Positions 45,284 to 54,836 of a DNA stretch of 64,000 bases are shown here, piece by piece (positions within the stretch are counted from its first letter, which is position 1; the number at the start of each line of letters is the position of its first letter). Source of the DNA: Desulfitobacterium metallireducens DSM 15288 (GTDB lineage Bacteria; Bacillota; Desulfitobacteriia; Desulfitobacteriales; Desulfitobacteriaceae). The notes below the pieces were generated by a model. It made no database searches. It saw nothing but the letters and a program-made list of their open reading frames with translations, and had not been told where the DNA came from. A program made the translations under genes and the position numbers. The stretch spans positions 868,001 to 932,000 of the forward strand of contig NZ_CP007032.1 of assembly GCF_000231405.2 (NCBI RefSeq). Direction: 5' to 3'.

Positions 45284-45652
45284 GTGGACGAAGTTAAGAA
45301 AACATTTCAAGAGGATAAACAGGTTGAGGCTGGGGAGTCTTTAGAAGGAGTTGACCGCCGTCTGCGCGATCCTTTAAGTGACGAACTTTTCGAAGCCATT
45401 CTCTTATTAAAAGATAAGGAAGAATGCTATCGATTTTTTCAGGATATCGCGACAATTTCGGAGATTAAAGCACTCGCTCAACGGTTAGAGGTAGCAAAAC
45501 TTCTTGAAAAAAATGTGACCTATACGACGATTGCCCATAAAACAGGGGCAAGTACTGCGACGATTAGCCGAGTTAAACGGTGTTTGTATTTTGGTGCCGA
45601 TGGCTATCAACTGATTCTAAAAAGATTAGCAAAAAAGGAGAAAGTAAAATGA
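45284..45652 (+). CDS. YerC/YecD family TrpR-like regulator
   Basis: 122 residues; the C-terminal 85 match the TrpR-like YerC/YecD family: LFEAILLLKDKEECYRFFQDIATISEIKALAQRLEVAKLL and helix-turn-helix TYTTIAHKTGASTATISRVKRCL. Often found next to hisZ/hisG, so a role in histidine or amino-acid control is likely but unproven. GTG start, AAGGAG site. The stop overlaps the hisZ ATG (ATGA). Confidence 0.85.
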   Translation: MDEVKKTFQEDKQVEAGESLEGVDRRLRDPLSDELFEAILLLKDKEECYRFFQDIATISEIKALAQRLEVAKLLEKNVTYTTIAHKTGASTATISRVKRCLYFGADGYQLILKRLAKKEKVK

Positions 45653-46800
45653 ATCGTTCTTCCTTAGGATTAAGAATACCCACAGGAATGAGAGACCTTT
45701 TGCCAGAAGAAATGGCAGTACAAGATCAATTAGAAGGCGAAATCGTTTCCTTATTTAAATTATGGGCCTATCAAAAAGTTGCGACACCATCATTAGAATA
45801 CGGTGCGTGTTTGCAACCTGATGAAGAAAAGGAAGACCTTTTTTATAAATTCTTTGATCGGCAAGGTCATGTCCTTGTTCTGCGTCCAGAACTCACGACG
45901 CCCATTGCCCGGATGGTCAGTTCAAGGTTAAAAGGTTCAGAGCTGCCCCTCAGATTATGTTATTCAAGCGATGTTTATCGGACCGAATCGAATCGTCATC
46001 AGGAATTCAGGCAAGCTGGAGTCGAGCTCATTGGGTCTGGTGATCCCTTAGCTGATGCTGAGGTTATCGCCTTAGCCATCGAGTCTTTGCGAAAATTCGG
46101 GTTGAAGGATTTTCAATTTAATCTTGGGCATATGGGAATCTTTTCAGGAATCATGGATGAATTAAAGATCGACACTGAGTTCCGGTTAAAATACGAAGAA
46201 CGATTAGCCCATAAGGATTTGGTGGGGATTGAAAGAATCGTAGAAAAAAGCAAATTCTCTGATTCGGCGAAGAGAATTCTTTTAAGGATTCCTCATTTCC
46301 ATGGCCAAGCAGAGATGCTAGAGGAAGTTCTAGACTGGAGTCAAAGTCTATCGTTACAGGAGGCAGTGGCCTCGTTAAGAAAGGTTTACGAATACTTAAA
46401 AGATTTTAATGTCCAAGAGTATGTGGCTTTGGACCTAGGAATTCTTCGTGGCTTTTCCTATTATACCGGAGTTATTTTCGAAGGGTATGTGCGTGATATT
46501 GGCTACCCTATTGTTGAAGGCGGGCGCTATGATGCGCTTTATGGCGAATTTGGCTATGCATTACCCGCAACGGGTTTTGCTATGAATCTTGGAGCTTTAG
46601 CGGAGCGGATGAGTCCCCAAACGAAACCGTGTCCAGAGGTTTTAGTCTATGGTGAAGATGTTTCACAGGTTATTCAAGCGGTCCAAAAACTCCGCGGAAA
46701 AGGTGTGCAGGCTGAGATGGGTATCGCAAATTTAAGCGCAGCTGAAGTTGAAATGATCGCAAAACGTAAAGGCATTGCTCAGGTTAAGCGAATAGAATAG
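45649..46800 (+). CDS. hisZ: ATP phosphoribosyltransferase regulatory subunit
   Basis: 383 residues, a histidyl-tRNA-synthetase-like paralogue without tRNA charging function. It pairs with the short catalytic HisG and confers histidine feedback. LRPELTTPIARMVSSRL, YSSDVYRTESNRHQEFRQAG and GGRYDALYGEFG are the class II motifs. The ATG at 45649, behind AAAGGAG, was chosen over the longer frame from 45580. The presence of a 220-residue HisG downstream fits. Confidence 0.94.
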   Translation: MNRSSLGLRIPTGMRDLLPEEMAVQDQLEGEIVSLFKLWAYQKVATPSLEYGACLQPDEEKEDLFYKFFDRQGHVLVLRPELTTPIARMVSSRLKGSELPLRLCYSSDVYRTESNRHQEFRQAGVELIGSGDPLADAEVIALAIESLRKFGLKDFQFNLGHMGIFSGIMDELKIDTEFRLKYEERLAHKDLVGIERIVEKSKFSDSAKRILLRIPHFHGQAEMLEEVLDWSQSLSLQEAVASLRKVYEYLKDFNVQEYVALDLGILRGFSYYTGVIFEGYVRDIGYPIVEGGRYDALYGEFGYALPATGFAMNLGALAERMSPQTKPCPEVLVYGEDVSQVIQAVQKLRGKGVQAEMGIANLSAAEVEMIAKRKGIAQVKRIE

Positions 46801-46853
46801 TCTAGGATAAAACAGAGATAACATCACTCCGAAGAAATGAAAGGAGTAATTTA

Positions 46854-47933
46854 ATGCATAAATTAGCCGTTCTCACCGGAGGAGGAGATTGCCCAGGACT
46901 CAATGCCGTAATACGGGCGATCGTAAAAAGCAGTTATCAAGAGGGCATCGAAGTGATTGGGATTCGGGATGGGTTTCGGGGTGCAGTTGAAGAAGATTAC
47001 AAATTGTTGAAGTTGTCCAATGTTTCCGGTATTCTCCCGCGTGGTGGGACACTTTTAGGGACCACAAACCGTGATAATCCCTTCGCTTACCCAACCTTAG
47101 TTGAGGGTCAGCTCCAAATTGTTGATCGATCAGAAGAGGTTATTTCGCAACTCCAAGGGATTGGGGTTGAAGCCCTCTTGGCTATTGGCGGAGATGGAAG
47201 TTTAAGTATTGCCTTAGAGTTTGCTAAACAGGGTCTTCCCGTCATCGGAATTCCTAAGACGATTGATAATGATCTTATGGCGACAGATGTCACCTTCGGG
47301 TTCCAAACGGCAGTGTCTACGGCGCAAGAGGCACTCGATCGACTCCATACGACGGCGGAATCGCATCATCGGGTCATGATTTTAGAAGTTATGGGGCGGT
47401 ATGCAGGCTGGATTGCACTCTATGCTGGAGTCGCAGGAGGAGCGGATGTCATTCTCATTCCTGAGATTCCTTATCAATTATCAAAAGTTGCCGCAGCCAT
47501 GAAGAAGAGAGCAAATTTAGGCAAGAAATTCAGCATTATTGTAATCGCTGAAGGAGCTACACCCTTGGGCGGTGAAATGGTGGTCGAGCGGAATCTACTC
47601 GGTCGAATCGATCCGATTAAGCTCGGCGGAATCGGAGCGAAACTGGGGGAAGATCTCGAGATATTGACTGCCATGGAGACCCGGGTTACGGTTTTAGGTC
47701 ATCTCCAACGAGGAGGGTCTCCTAACGCATCGGATCGGGTTCTAGCGACGCGTTATGGAGTTGCTGCAGTTGAAGCTGCCTTAGAAGGAGACTTTGGTAC
47801 CATGGTTGCGTTACAGGGTCAAAAAATCGTTCGTGTTCCTCTAGCAGAAGCGGTGAATAAGTTAAAAAAAGTGAATCAAGATGAACCCGTTTTAAGCGCC
47901 GCTCGAAAGTTGGGCATTATGATGGGCGATTGA
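46854..47933 (+). CDS. 6-phosphofructokinase (mixed ATP/PPi signature)
   Basis: 359 residues, PfkA family; phosphorylates fructose 6-phosphate. Motifs: GGGDCPGLNAVIR, LPRGGTLLGTTNR, GGDGS (113-117) and PKTIDNDL (134-141). The donor-determining positions are glycine in GGDGS (ATP-type; PPi enzymes have aspartate) but lysine in PKTIDND (PPi-type or long actinobacterial ATP enzymes; classic ATP-PFK has glycine). It resembles group III PFKs, so the phosphoryl donor cannot be settled. It lies between hisZ and hisG, 53 bases after hisZ. Confidence 0.9.
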   Translation: MHKLAVLTGGGDCPGLNAVIRAIVKSSYQEGIEVIGIRDGFRGAVEEDYKLLKLSNVSGILPRGGTLLGTTNRDNPFAYPTLVEGQLQIVDRSEEVISQLQGIGVEALLAIGGDGSLSIALEFAKQGLPVIGIPKTIDNDLMATDVTFGFQTAVSTAQEALDRLHTTAESHHRVMILEVMGRYAGWIALYAGVAGGADVILIPEIPYQLSKVAAAMKKRANLGKKFSIIVIAEGATPLGGEMVVERNLLGRIDPIKLGGIGAKLGEDLEILTAMETRVTVLGHLQRGGSPNASDRVLATRYGVAAVEAALEGDFGTMVALQGQKIVRVPLAEAVNKLKKVNQDEPVLSAARKLGIMMGD

Positions 47934-47993
47934 TCCATTGTGCATTTGAATTCTCCGAAGAAGCCTCCTTTGGTGTGAATCTGAAATTAACAG

Positions 47994-48022
47994 TTGTCAC
48001 GTTAATCTAAGACTGATATAAT
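47994..48022 (+). promoter_or_regulatory. Sigma-A promoter before hisG
   Basis: TTGTCA (47994-47999) and TATAAT (48017-48022), spacer 17 bases; a near-consensus promoter 100 bases before hisG. Confidence 0.85.
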
Positions 48023-48122
48023 ACATGCATATCAATTAACGCTTTAACGAAGTAAAGTAATAAAGAAAATATGAAATATTCATGGATGTCGTAGACTTTA
48101 ATCAAAGGAGAGGAGAAAACCC

Positions 48123-48785
48123 ATGTCCAATGACTTTTTAACGATTGCTCTCCCGAAAGGGAAATTATTGACGGATTCCTTGGAGGTTTTGACCCAGGCG
48201 GGAGTTGAATGCAGCGAAGTTAGTGAAGAATCACGGAAACTGCTTTTTCCTTTAGACGGTGCTGAAGCGCAAATTATTATCTGTCGGCCGACCGACATCC
48301 CAACGTATGTGGAACATGGAGCAGCTGATATCGGTTTTGTGGGTAAAGATACGCTTTTAGAGGAAAATAAAGATGTAGCTGAACTTCTGGATCTCAAGTT
48401 CGGTTACTGCCGATTCGTAGTCGCAATGCCTGAAGAAAATGTTCCACCGCGTTTGCCGAATGGGACCTTTGATTTAAGTGTCCTTAATCACCAACGGGTC
48501 GCGACGAAATTCACTCGAGTAGCTGAGGAATTCTTCCGGCAAAAGGGAATGCAAGTGGTACCGATAAAACTTCATGGAAATATTGAGCTGGCCCCCCGTG
48601 TGAACTTAGCTGAAATGATTGTTGATATCGTTTCTACTGGAACAACTTTACGGCAAAATCATCTCGTGGAAGTTGCACCCATTCTGGAAGCAACGACTCG
48701 CTTGATCGCGAATCGGGTAGCTTACCGGATGAAGTACCAACGGATCAATGAGTTAACTGAAAAACTTCGCGAAATTGTGAAGTGA
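48123..48785 (+). CDS. hisG: ATP phosphoribosyltransferase, short catalytic form
   Basis: 220 residues; first step of histidine synthesis (PRPP + ATP). Short form lacks the C-terminal regulatory domain and needs His[35 protein letters not shown] and [13 protein letters not shown] mark the family. GGAGAGG before ATG. Confidence 0.96.
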   Translation: MSNDFLTIALPKGKLLTDSLEVLTQAGVECSEVSEESRKLLFPLDGAEAQIIICRPTDIPTYVEHGAADIGFVGKDTLLEENKDVAELLDLKFGYCRFVVAMPEENVPPRLPNGTFDLSVLNHQRVATKFTRVAEEFFRQKGMQVVPIKLHGNIELAPRVNLAEMIVDIVSTGTTLRQNHLVEVAPILEATTRLIANRVAYRMKYQRINELTEKLREIVK

Positions 48786-48804
48786 GATTGGAGGATCCCT
48801 AGAA

Positions 48805-50082
48805 ATGAAAGTTGAAAAACTCGAAGATATGAATTTATCACGTTTAACCCGTAAATCTTACGGGAATGATGCGGAACTTGAACAGCGAGTGAGCGATATT
48901 TTATCACGCATTCGTCATGAAGGGGATGAAGCCCTCTATCAGTTGACTGAAACTTTTGATAAAGTCAATCTACGGGAATCTGGGTTGAAAGTGAGCCCGG
49001 CAGAAACAGAGCAAGCGTACACGCAAGTCGATGAAGCGTTTTTATCAACAGTTCGTCAAGCGAGAGCGAACATTCTTTCCTATCATGAAAAACAAAAACG
49101 TTCGTCTTGGTTTGATGCAAAAGAAGATGGATCTGTTCTGGGTCAACTTATTCTCCCCTTAAAAAGAGTGGGAATTTATGTGCCGGGTGGTACAGCGGCT
49201 TATCCTTCGTCTGTTTTGATGAATGCTTTGCCTGCCGCGGTTGCTGGCGTTGAAGAAATTGTCATGGTGAGTCCTCCACGCTCAGATGGCACACTTTTGC
49301 CTGAAGTTTTGGTGGCGGCAGCTGAAGCCGGCGTTACTGAAATTTATAAAGTCGGGGGAGCGCAAGCTATCGCAGCCTTAGCTTATGGCACGAAGGAAAT
49401 TGCTTCTGTCGATAAAATCACGGGCCCAGGAAATATCTATGTGACCTTAGCGAAAAAACAGGTTTTCGGCACCGTTGATATTGATATGTTAGCTGGGCCG
49501 AGTGAAATTTTAGTTTTGGCCGATGACACAGCGCGACCGGAAGAGCTTGCCGCTGATTTGCTGTCTCAAGCCGAGCATGACCGTTTGGCTTCAGCGATTC
49601 TTGTTTCTCCAGACCAAGCTCTTTTAGAGAAAACCATCCAGGAAGTGGAACGGCAATTGGCAGATTTGCCACGGGTAGAGATTGCACGCAGTGCTTGGGA
49701 AAACTATGGTGCTGCGATTTTAGTTCAAGATTTGGAGGAAGGGTTAGGTTTAGCGAATCAAATTGCTCCTGAACATTTTGAGCTCGTTGTAGCAGAACCT
49801 TTTCGTTGGTTAGGAAGGGTCAGAAATGCTGGGGCAGTATTTCTTGGACGCTTTTCACCAGAGCCCGTCGGCGACTACTTTGCGGGTCCCAATCACGTAT
49901 TGCCGACAGGGGGGACAGCTCGCTTTTATTCACCCCTGAATGTTGATACATTTATGAAGAAAGTCAGCGTTATCAATTATTCGGAGGAAGCGTTAACACG
50001 AGATGCTCAGGCGATTGCTCACTTTGCCCGTCGTGAAGGGCTTGAAGCTCATGCTCGAGCTGTAGAAGCAAGAAAGAAATGA
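48805..50082 (+). CDS. hisD: Histidinol dehydrogenase
   Basis: 425 residues; oxidises L-histidinol to histidine with two NAD+. YVPGGTAAYPSSVLMN, GPGNIYVTLAK, DMLAGPSEILV, SQAEHDRLASA (zinc ligands) and GPNHVLPTGGTARF are diagnostic. GGAGG before ATG; 19 bases after hisG. Confidence 0.97.
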   Translation: MKVEKLEDMNLSRLTRKSYGNDAELEQRVSDILSRIRHEGDEALYQLTETFDKVNLRESGLKVSPAETEQAYTQVDEAFLSTVRQARANILSYHEKQKRSSWFDAKEDGSVLGQLILPLKRVGIYVPGGTAAYPSSVLMNALPAAVAGVEEIVMVSPPRSDGTLLPEVLVAAAEAGVTEIYKVGGAQAIAALAYGTKEIASVDKITGPGNIYVTLAKKQVFGTVDIDMLAGPSEILVLADDTARPEELAADLLSQAEHDRLASAILVSPDQALLEKTIQEVERQLADLPRVEIARSAWENYGAAILVQDLEEGLGLANQIAPEHFELVVAEPFRWLGRVRNAGAVFLGRFSPEPVGDYFAGPNHVLPTGGTARFYSPLNVDTFMKKVSVINYSEEALTRDAQAIAHFARREGLEAHARAVEARKK

Positions 50083-50102
50083 TGCGTGAGGAAGGGATTC
50101 AA

Positions 50103-50687
50103 ATGCGGGAAGCAACTCTCGAAAGAAATACCCGGGAAACTCAAATTAGAGTCAGGTTCAATCTTGATGGTAGCGGCGAAGCCCAGATTAAAACAGGTAT
50201 TGGCTTTTTTGATCATATGCTGATTTCTTTTAGCCGTTTTGGCTATTTCGATTTAGACGTCCAAGCCCAAGGGGATCTGCAGGTGGATCCACATCATACG
50301 ATTGAGGATTGCGGAATTGTCTTGGGACAAGCTCTGCAAAAGGCTTTGGGTGAGCGTCAAGGAATAGAGCGGGTAGGAGATACTTCTTTACCGATGGATG
50401 AAGCTTTAGTTCAGGTCGCGCTAGATCTTTCCAACCGCCCTTTCCTTGTCTGGGATGTTGAATGTTCAGACGGGATGATCGGGGATTTTCCAGTTGAGAT
50501 GGCAGAAGAATTCTTTCGTGCTCTGGCCGTCAATGCGGGGATAACGTTGCACATTCATCTGATCACCGGCAAGAATCGTCATCATATTATGGAAGCTGTT
50601 TTTAAGGGAGTAGGACGGGCATTAGGTCTGGCAGTGCGAGTAAATCCTCGTTTTAAGGGTGTATTGTCGACGAAGGGTGTCTTATAG
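50103..50687 (+). CDS. hisB: Imidazoleglycerol-phosphate dehydratase
   Basis: 194 residues; makes imidazole acetol phosphate. Metal-binding motifs GFFDHML, DPHHTIEDCGI, and KNRHHIMEAVFK are present. In-frame ATGs at 50079 and 50082 overlap hisD, but the ATG at 50103 has GAGGAAGGG upstream and gives the usual N-terminus (MREATLERNT). Confidence 0.95.
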   Translation: MREATLERNTRETQIRVRFNLDGSGEAQIKTGIGFFDHMLISFSRFGYFDLDVQAQGDLQVDPHHTIEDCGIVLGQALQKALGERQGIERVGDTSLPMDEALVQVALDLSNRPFLVWDVECSDGMIGDFPVEMAEEFFRALAVNAGITLHIHLITGKNRHHIMEAVFKGVGRALGLAVRVNPRFKGVLSTKGVL

Positions 50688-50700
50688 GGAGGTACGAGAA

Positions 50701-51330
50701 GTGATCGGGATCGTAGATTATGGCCGTGGAAATTTACGGAGTGTGGAAAAAGCGTTAGCACGCCTTCAATTTCCTGCCAAAATTATGACGGATGCAACGG
50801 AACTTGCTGACATGGACGGAATCATCCTGCCAGGTGTTGGCGCTTTTGCGGATGCGATGGCAGCTCTAACAGAACAAGGATGGGTTGAACCTTTACGTCA
50901 ATTTGGTGCGTCGGGTCGCCCGTTTTTAGGGATATGCCTGGGTATGCAAGTCCTTTTTGAATTAGGGGAAGAGCATGGGAACCATCAAGGGTTAGGACTT
51001 TTGCCCGGTCGAGTCGTGCGTTTTCCGGAAGGACGAAAGGTTCCCCATATGGGTTGGAATACGGTGCATCAGGAAAAACCTTCTTTATTGTTAGAAGGAA
51101 TTCCGGATGAATCCTTTTTCTATTTTGTGCATTCTTATTATGCGGTCCCTGAAAATCCAGAGGTCGTTGCTGGAAGTTGTGAATACGGCATCCGTTTTCC
51201 GGCTTTAGTAGGTCGGAATAACATTTGGGGAGCGCAATTTCATCCGGAGAAATCAAGCCCTTGGGGGTTAAAACTTTTAGAAAACTTCGGGAAGTGGGTG
51301 AATCAAAATGCTCGTGTTTCCAGCCATTGA
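50701..51330 (+). CDS. hisH: Imidazole glycerol phosphate synthase, glutaminase subunit
   Basis: 209 residues; class I amidotransferase giving ammonia to HisF. Nucleophile cysteine in FLGICLGMQ, histidine and glutamate in AQFHPEKSS. GTG start at 50701 behind GGAGGT. Overlaps hisA by 23 bases. Confidence 0.96.
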   Translation: MIGIVDYGRGNLRSVEKALARLQFPAKIMTDATELADMDGIILPGVGAFADAMAALTEQGWVEPLRQFGASGRPFLGICLGMQVLFELGEEHGNHQGLGLLPGRVVRFPEGRKVPHMGWNTVHQEKPSLLLEGIPDESFFYFVHSYYAVPENPEVVAGSCEYGIRFPALVGRNNIWGAQFHPEKSSPWGLKLLENFGKWVNQNARVSSH

Positions 51331-52042
51331 TTTAAAAGAAGGCAAAGCCGTTCGGCTATTACAGGGCCGGATGGAGGATTTCACGGTCTATGCAGAAAAT
51401 CCCCTCGAAGTTGCGCAACGTTTTTTTCTTGAAGGTTCGAAATATCTTCATATGGTGGATTTAGATGGTGCTTTCGCAGGAAAACCCGTTAATGATGGCG
51501 TGATTCGCAAGGTTGTCGAGACTGTTGACTTAAAGGTTCAGGTTGGAGGAGGAATCCGCTCTCTTGAAAGAATTGAAGAGCTATTAAATTTAGGCGTTGC
51601 TCGAGTCATCCTTGGAACCGTTGCAGTAAGGGATCCTCAACTGGTGGCTGATGCTGTGAGACGTTTTGGTGGCGATAAGATTATCGTAGGAATTGACGCA
51701 AAAAATGGTCAGGTTGCGGTTCAAGGATGGGCGGAGACGACGGAAATGACGGCGACTGATTTAGCATTGAAGATGAAAGAAGTGGGCGTCCGGCGGATTA
51801 TTTTCACCGACATCTCAAGGGATGGAATGCTTCAGGGACCGAATATTGAGAGTACTGTCCAATTAGCTCAAGTGAGTCAGCTTCAGATCATCGCCTCTGG
51901 TGGGGTTTCCAGTCTCGAGGACTTACAGAAGCTTCAAGCGCAAGCGGCGAGCGAGGTGACGATCGAAGGGGCGATCGTCGGTAAAGCGTTATATTCCGGG
52001 GCCTTCACTTTAGCTGAGGCTTTAAAGACGGTCGGTAATTGA
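51308..52042 (+). CDS. hisA: ProFAR isomerase
   Basis: 244 residues, TIM barrel; Amadori isomerisation of Pro[20 protein letters not shown] (catalytic Asp), [23 protein letters not shown] and [14 protein letters not shown] (second Asp) fit. Starts inside the hisH end. Confidence 0.96.
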   Translation: MLVFPAIDLKEGKAVRLLQGRMEDFTVYAENPLEVAQRFFLEGSKYLHMVDLDGAFAGKPVNDGVIRKVVETVDLKVQVGGGIRSLERIEELLNLGVARVILGTVAVRDPQLVADAVRRFGGDKIIVGIDAKNGQVAVQGWAETTEMTATDLALKMKEVGVRRIIFTDISRDGMLQGPNIESTVQLAQVSQLQIIASGGVSSLEDLQKLQAQAASEVTIEGAIVGKALYSGAFTLAEALKTVGN

Positions 52043-52067
52043 GATAACAGATCCAGGAGGGGATTAT

Positions 52068-52826
52068 ATGCTTGCTAAAAGAATCATACCGTGCCTGGAT
52101 GTGCACAGAGGAAGAGTCGTTAAGGGGACAAACTTTGTCAACTTGCGCGATGCCGGTGATCCAGTAGAATTAGCCGCACTTTATGACCGAGAAGGAGCCG
52201 ATGAGCTCGTCTTTTTAGATATTACGGCATCCTCCGAAGGACGCGAAACCATGATCGAAGTTGTCCGCCGTACCGCGGAGCAAGTGTTTATCCCATTTAC
52301 GATTGGGGGTGGGCTGCGTACGATTGAAGATATTCGTCAGGTTTTACGTGCAGGAGCAGATAAAGTTTCGCTGAATACGTCAGCTGTCCAAAATCCTAGC
52401 CTTATTGAAGAAGGTGCGCATGCCTTCGGAAGTCAGTGTATCGTCGTGGCAGTTGATGCGCGCCAAAAGCAAGCGGGTGGTTGGGAAGTTTATATTCATG
52501 GCGGACGGACCGCAACAGGTAAAGATGTCGTCGAGTGGGTACAAGAAGTGGAGCAACGCGGTGCAGGTGAGATTCTGTTGACCTCGATGGATCGCGATGG
52601 TACGAAGAATGGTTATGATTTAGAACTCACTCGTGCGGTAAGCAGAGCAGTTTCACTGCCTGTGATAGCGAGCGGCGGCGTGGGAAATCTGGAGCATATA
52701 GCAGAGGGCCTAACCATTGGAGAGGCTGATGCAGCCTTAGCCGCTTCGATTTTTCATTACCGGGAGTATAGTATAGAAGAAACAAAACGTTATTTGGAAG
52801 AATGTATGATTCCTGTGCGTTGGTAA
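52068..52826 (+). CDS. hisF: Imidazole glycerol phosphate synthase, cyclase subunit
   Basis: 252 residues, TIM barrel; takes HisH ammonia to make IGP and AICAR, the latter feeding Pur[50 protein letters not shown] are typical. AGGAGGGG before ATG. Confidence 0.97.
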   Translation: MLAKRIIPCLDVHRGRVVKGTNFVNLRDAGDPVELAALYDREGADELVFLDITASSEGRETMIEVVRRTAEQVFIPFTIGGGLRTIEDIRQVLRAGADKVSLNTSAVQNPSLIEEGAHAFGSQCIVVAVDARQKQAGGWEVYIHGGRTATGKDVVEWVQEVEQRGAGEILLTSMDRDGTKNGYDLELTRAVSRAVSLPVIASGGVGNLEHIAEGLTIGEADAALAASIFHYREYSIEETKRYLEECMIPVRW

Positions 52827-52850
52827 TTTTAAGAAATGAGGTAAGCTTGA

Positions 52851-53555
52851 ATGAGTGAGAGTTTTCCTATCCTCAAAAAAATAAAGTGGAATGCGGATGG
52901 ATTGATTCCTGCGGTGGTTCAGGATGTTGAAACTCGTGAGGTTTTGATGCTCGCTTATATGAATGAAGAATCTTTACGCCGGACTTTGCAAGAAAAGCAG
53001 GCCTGGTATTATAGTCGAAGCCGTCAGTCCTTGTGGAGAAAAGGTGAAACTTCTGGGCATACTCAAGAAGTGGTTGATATCAAATTTGATTGTGATCAGG
53101 ACACCGTTCTCTTGACTGTAGACCAAACGGGAATGGCCTGCCATGAAAATTATTTTTCTTGTTTTCACTATGCTGTTGATGATGAACAAGCGATTGAATT
53201 TAAAACGGTGGGAGAACCGGAAGTACGTGCGGATATTTCTCTGGGGCAGACCCTAGATATGTTGGCTGAAGTGATTCATACGCGTAATCTAGAGCGACCG
53301 GAAGGAGCATACACAACTTATCTCTTCGAAAAGGGGATTGATAAGATTCTGAAAAAAGTAGGGGAAGAAAGCGCTGAGTCGATTATTGCCGCCAAAAATA
53401 ATGCCCCAGAAGAAATTCGGGGTGAAGTATCGGATCTGTTCTATCATCTTTTGGTCATGCTCGAAGATCGCGGCGTGAACTTAAAGGAAATTTCACAAGA
53501 ACTTTTGGGTCGCCAAAATAAGAAACATGAAAAAGACTACACTCTTACCAAGTAA
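52851..53555 (+). CDS. hisI: Bifunctional PRA-CH / PRA-ATP pyrophosphatase
   Basis: 234 residues, fused HisI (1-120; YYSRSRQSLWRKGETSGH, KFDCDQDTVLL, GMACHENYFSCF zinc site) and HisE (about 135-225; LEVI-type helices, TTYLFEKGIDKILKKVGEESAESIIAAKN). Carries out steps 2 and 3 of histidine synthesis. Last gene of the operon; hisC is not here. Confidence 0.96.
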   Translation: MSESFPILKKIKWNADGLIPAVVQDVETREVLMLAYMNEESLRRTLQEKQAWYYSRSRQSLWRKGETSGHTQEVVDIKFDCDQDTVLLTVDQTGMACHENYFSCFHYAVDDEQAIEFKTVGEPEVRADISLGQTLDMLAEVIHTRNLERPEGAYTTYLFEKGIDKILKKVGEESAESIIAAKNNAPEEIRGEVSDLFYHLLVMLEDRGVNLKEISQELLGRQNKKHEKDYTLTK

Positions 53556-53582
53556 TCGATAACGAGCAAGCTTAAGTTACGA

Positions 53583-53630
53583 AAACCCGAAAGGATATGT
53601 TAAAAAAAACGTTCCTGTTCGGGTTTTTTT
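53583..53630 (+). terminator. Terminator of the his operon
   Basis: AAACCCGAA pairs with TTCGGGTTT, with an inner AGGA/TCCT pairing, followed by T7. Confidence 0.92.
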
Positions 53631-53666
53631 ATCAGTTATCAATTTAGAATTTGGAGGCTAGAAACC

Positions 53667-54740
53667 ATGCGGAATTATAAAATCGCCAGTTTACCCGGTG
53701 ATGGAATTGGTATTGATGTAACTGCTGAAGCGGTGAAGGTATTAGATGCAGTAGCGCGTCTTGATGGAGGGATTCGTTTTGAATTCCAAGAGTTCCCTTG
53801 GGGAACGCAGTACTATTTGAAGCATGGTGAAATGATGCCAAAGGATGCTTTGGCTATACTTGCATCGTTTGACTCGATTTTGCTTGGGGCAGTCGGAGAT
53901 CCAAGCGTGGCCGATCATGTTACTTTATGGGGAATGCTTTTACCGATTAGGCAGAGTTTTCAAGAGTATGTTAATCTTCGGCCGATAAAACTCCTTCCGG
54001 GAATTGAAAGCCCACTTAAAAATAAGGGGGTTAAGGACATTGATATGGTCTTCGTTCGTGAAAATACGGAAGGCGAGTATTCGGGTGTAGGAGGCAGAGT
54101 TAACCCAGGGACTTCAGCGGAAGTTGCGTTACAAACCGGAGTTTTTACCCGACATGGAACAGAACGTATCCTTCGTTTTGCTTTCGAAGTTGCCCAAAAG
54201 CGCCCCAAAAAGCATCTGACCTCAGTCACAAAATCGAATGCCTGTAACTATAGTATGGTTTTCTGGGATGAGGTTTTTAAAGAGGTAGGAACGGACTATG
54301 CTGATATTCATGCGGATCAATATCTTGTCGATGCCATGGCAGCTTTTTTAGTGACGCACCCCGAACGGTTTGATGTTATTGTTGCCTCTAATCTATTTGG
54401 TGACATACTAACGGATATTGGTTCGGCAATAATGGGAAGTATAGGTTTGGGTGCTTCAGCCAATATTGATCCATCTTTCAAATATCCTTCCATGTTTGAA
54501 CCGATTCATGGGTCTGCACCCGATATTCAAGGAATGGGAATTGCTAATCCGTTAGGTGCAATTGGCGCAGTTAAAATGCTTCTCGAACATCACGGTGAGA
54601 ATGAAATGGCAGAATTGCTTCAGCAAGTGATTGAACAACAAATCACAGCGCAGAAGGTATTAACTCCTGACTTAGGAGGAACTGCGAAGACTTGGGAAGT
54701 TGGAGATGACATCGTTACACGGATCCTGGCATCTCGATAG
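53667..54740 (+). CDS. Tartrate / D-malate dehydrogenase family (isopropylmalate dehydrogenase-like)
   Basis: 357 residues of the beta-decarboxylating dehydrogenase family. PGDGIGIDVTAEAVKVLD, RENTEGEYSGVGGR, SVTKSNACNYSMVFWDEV, NLFGDILTDIGSAIMGSIGLG and EPIHGSAPDIQG are present. DHVTLWGMLLPIRQSF is typical of TtuC/DmlA-like enzymes acting on tartrate or D-malate rather than LeuB. GGAGG before the ATG. Monocistronic between terminators. Confidence 0.85.
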   Translation: MRNYKIASLPGDGIGIDVTAEAVKVLDAVARLDGGIRFEFQEFPWGTQYYLKHGEMMPKDALAILASFDSILLGAVGDPSVADHVTLWGMLLPIRQSFQEYVNLRPIKLLPGIESPLKNKGVKDIDMVFVRENTEGEYSGVGGRVNPGTSAEVALQTGVFTRHGTERILRFAFEVAQKRPKKHLTSVTKSNACNYSMVFWDEVFKEVGTDYADIHADQYLVDAMAAFLVTHPERFDVIVASNLFGDILTDIGSAIMGSIGLGASANIDPSFKYPSMFEPIHGSAPDIQGMGIANPLGAIGAVKMLLEHHGENEMAELLQQVIEQQITAQKVLTPDLGGTAKTWEVGDDIVTRILASR

Positions 54741-54836
54741 AGAACATAAATTTATGAGTTGTGAAGGGAAACGAAGTTTTATGGCGAATTCTAGAAAATA
54801 TTAACAGATCTATAATTCGGAGACGGGGGGATTATA

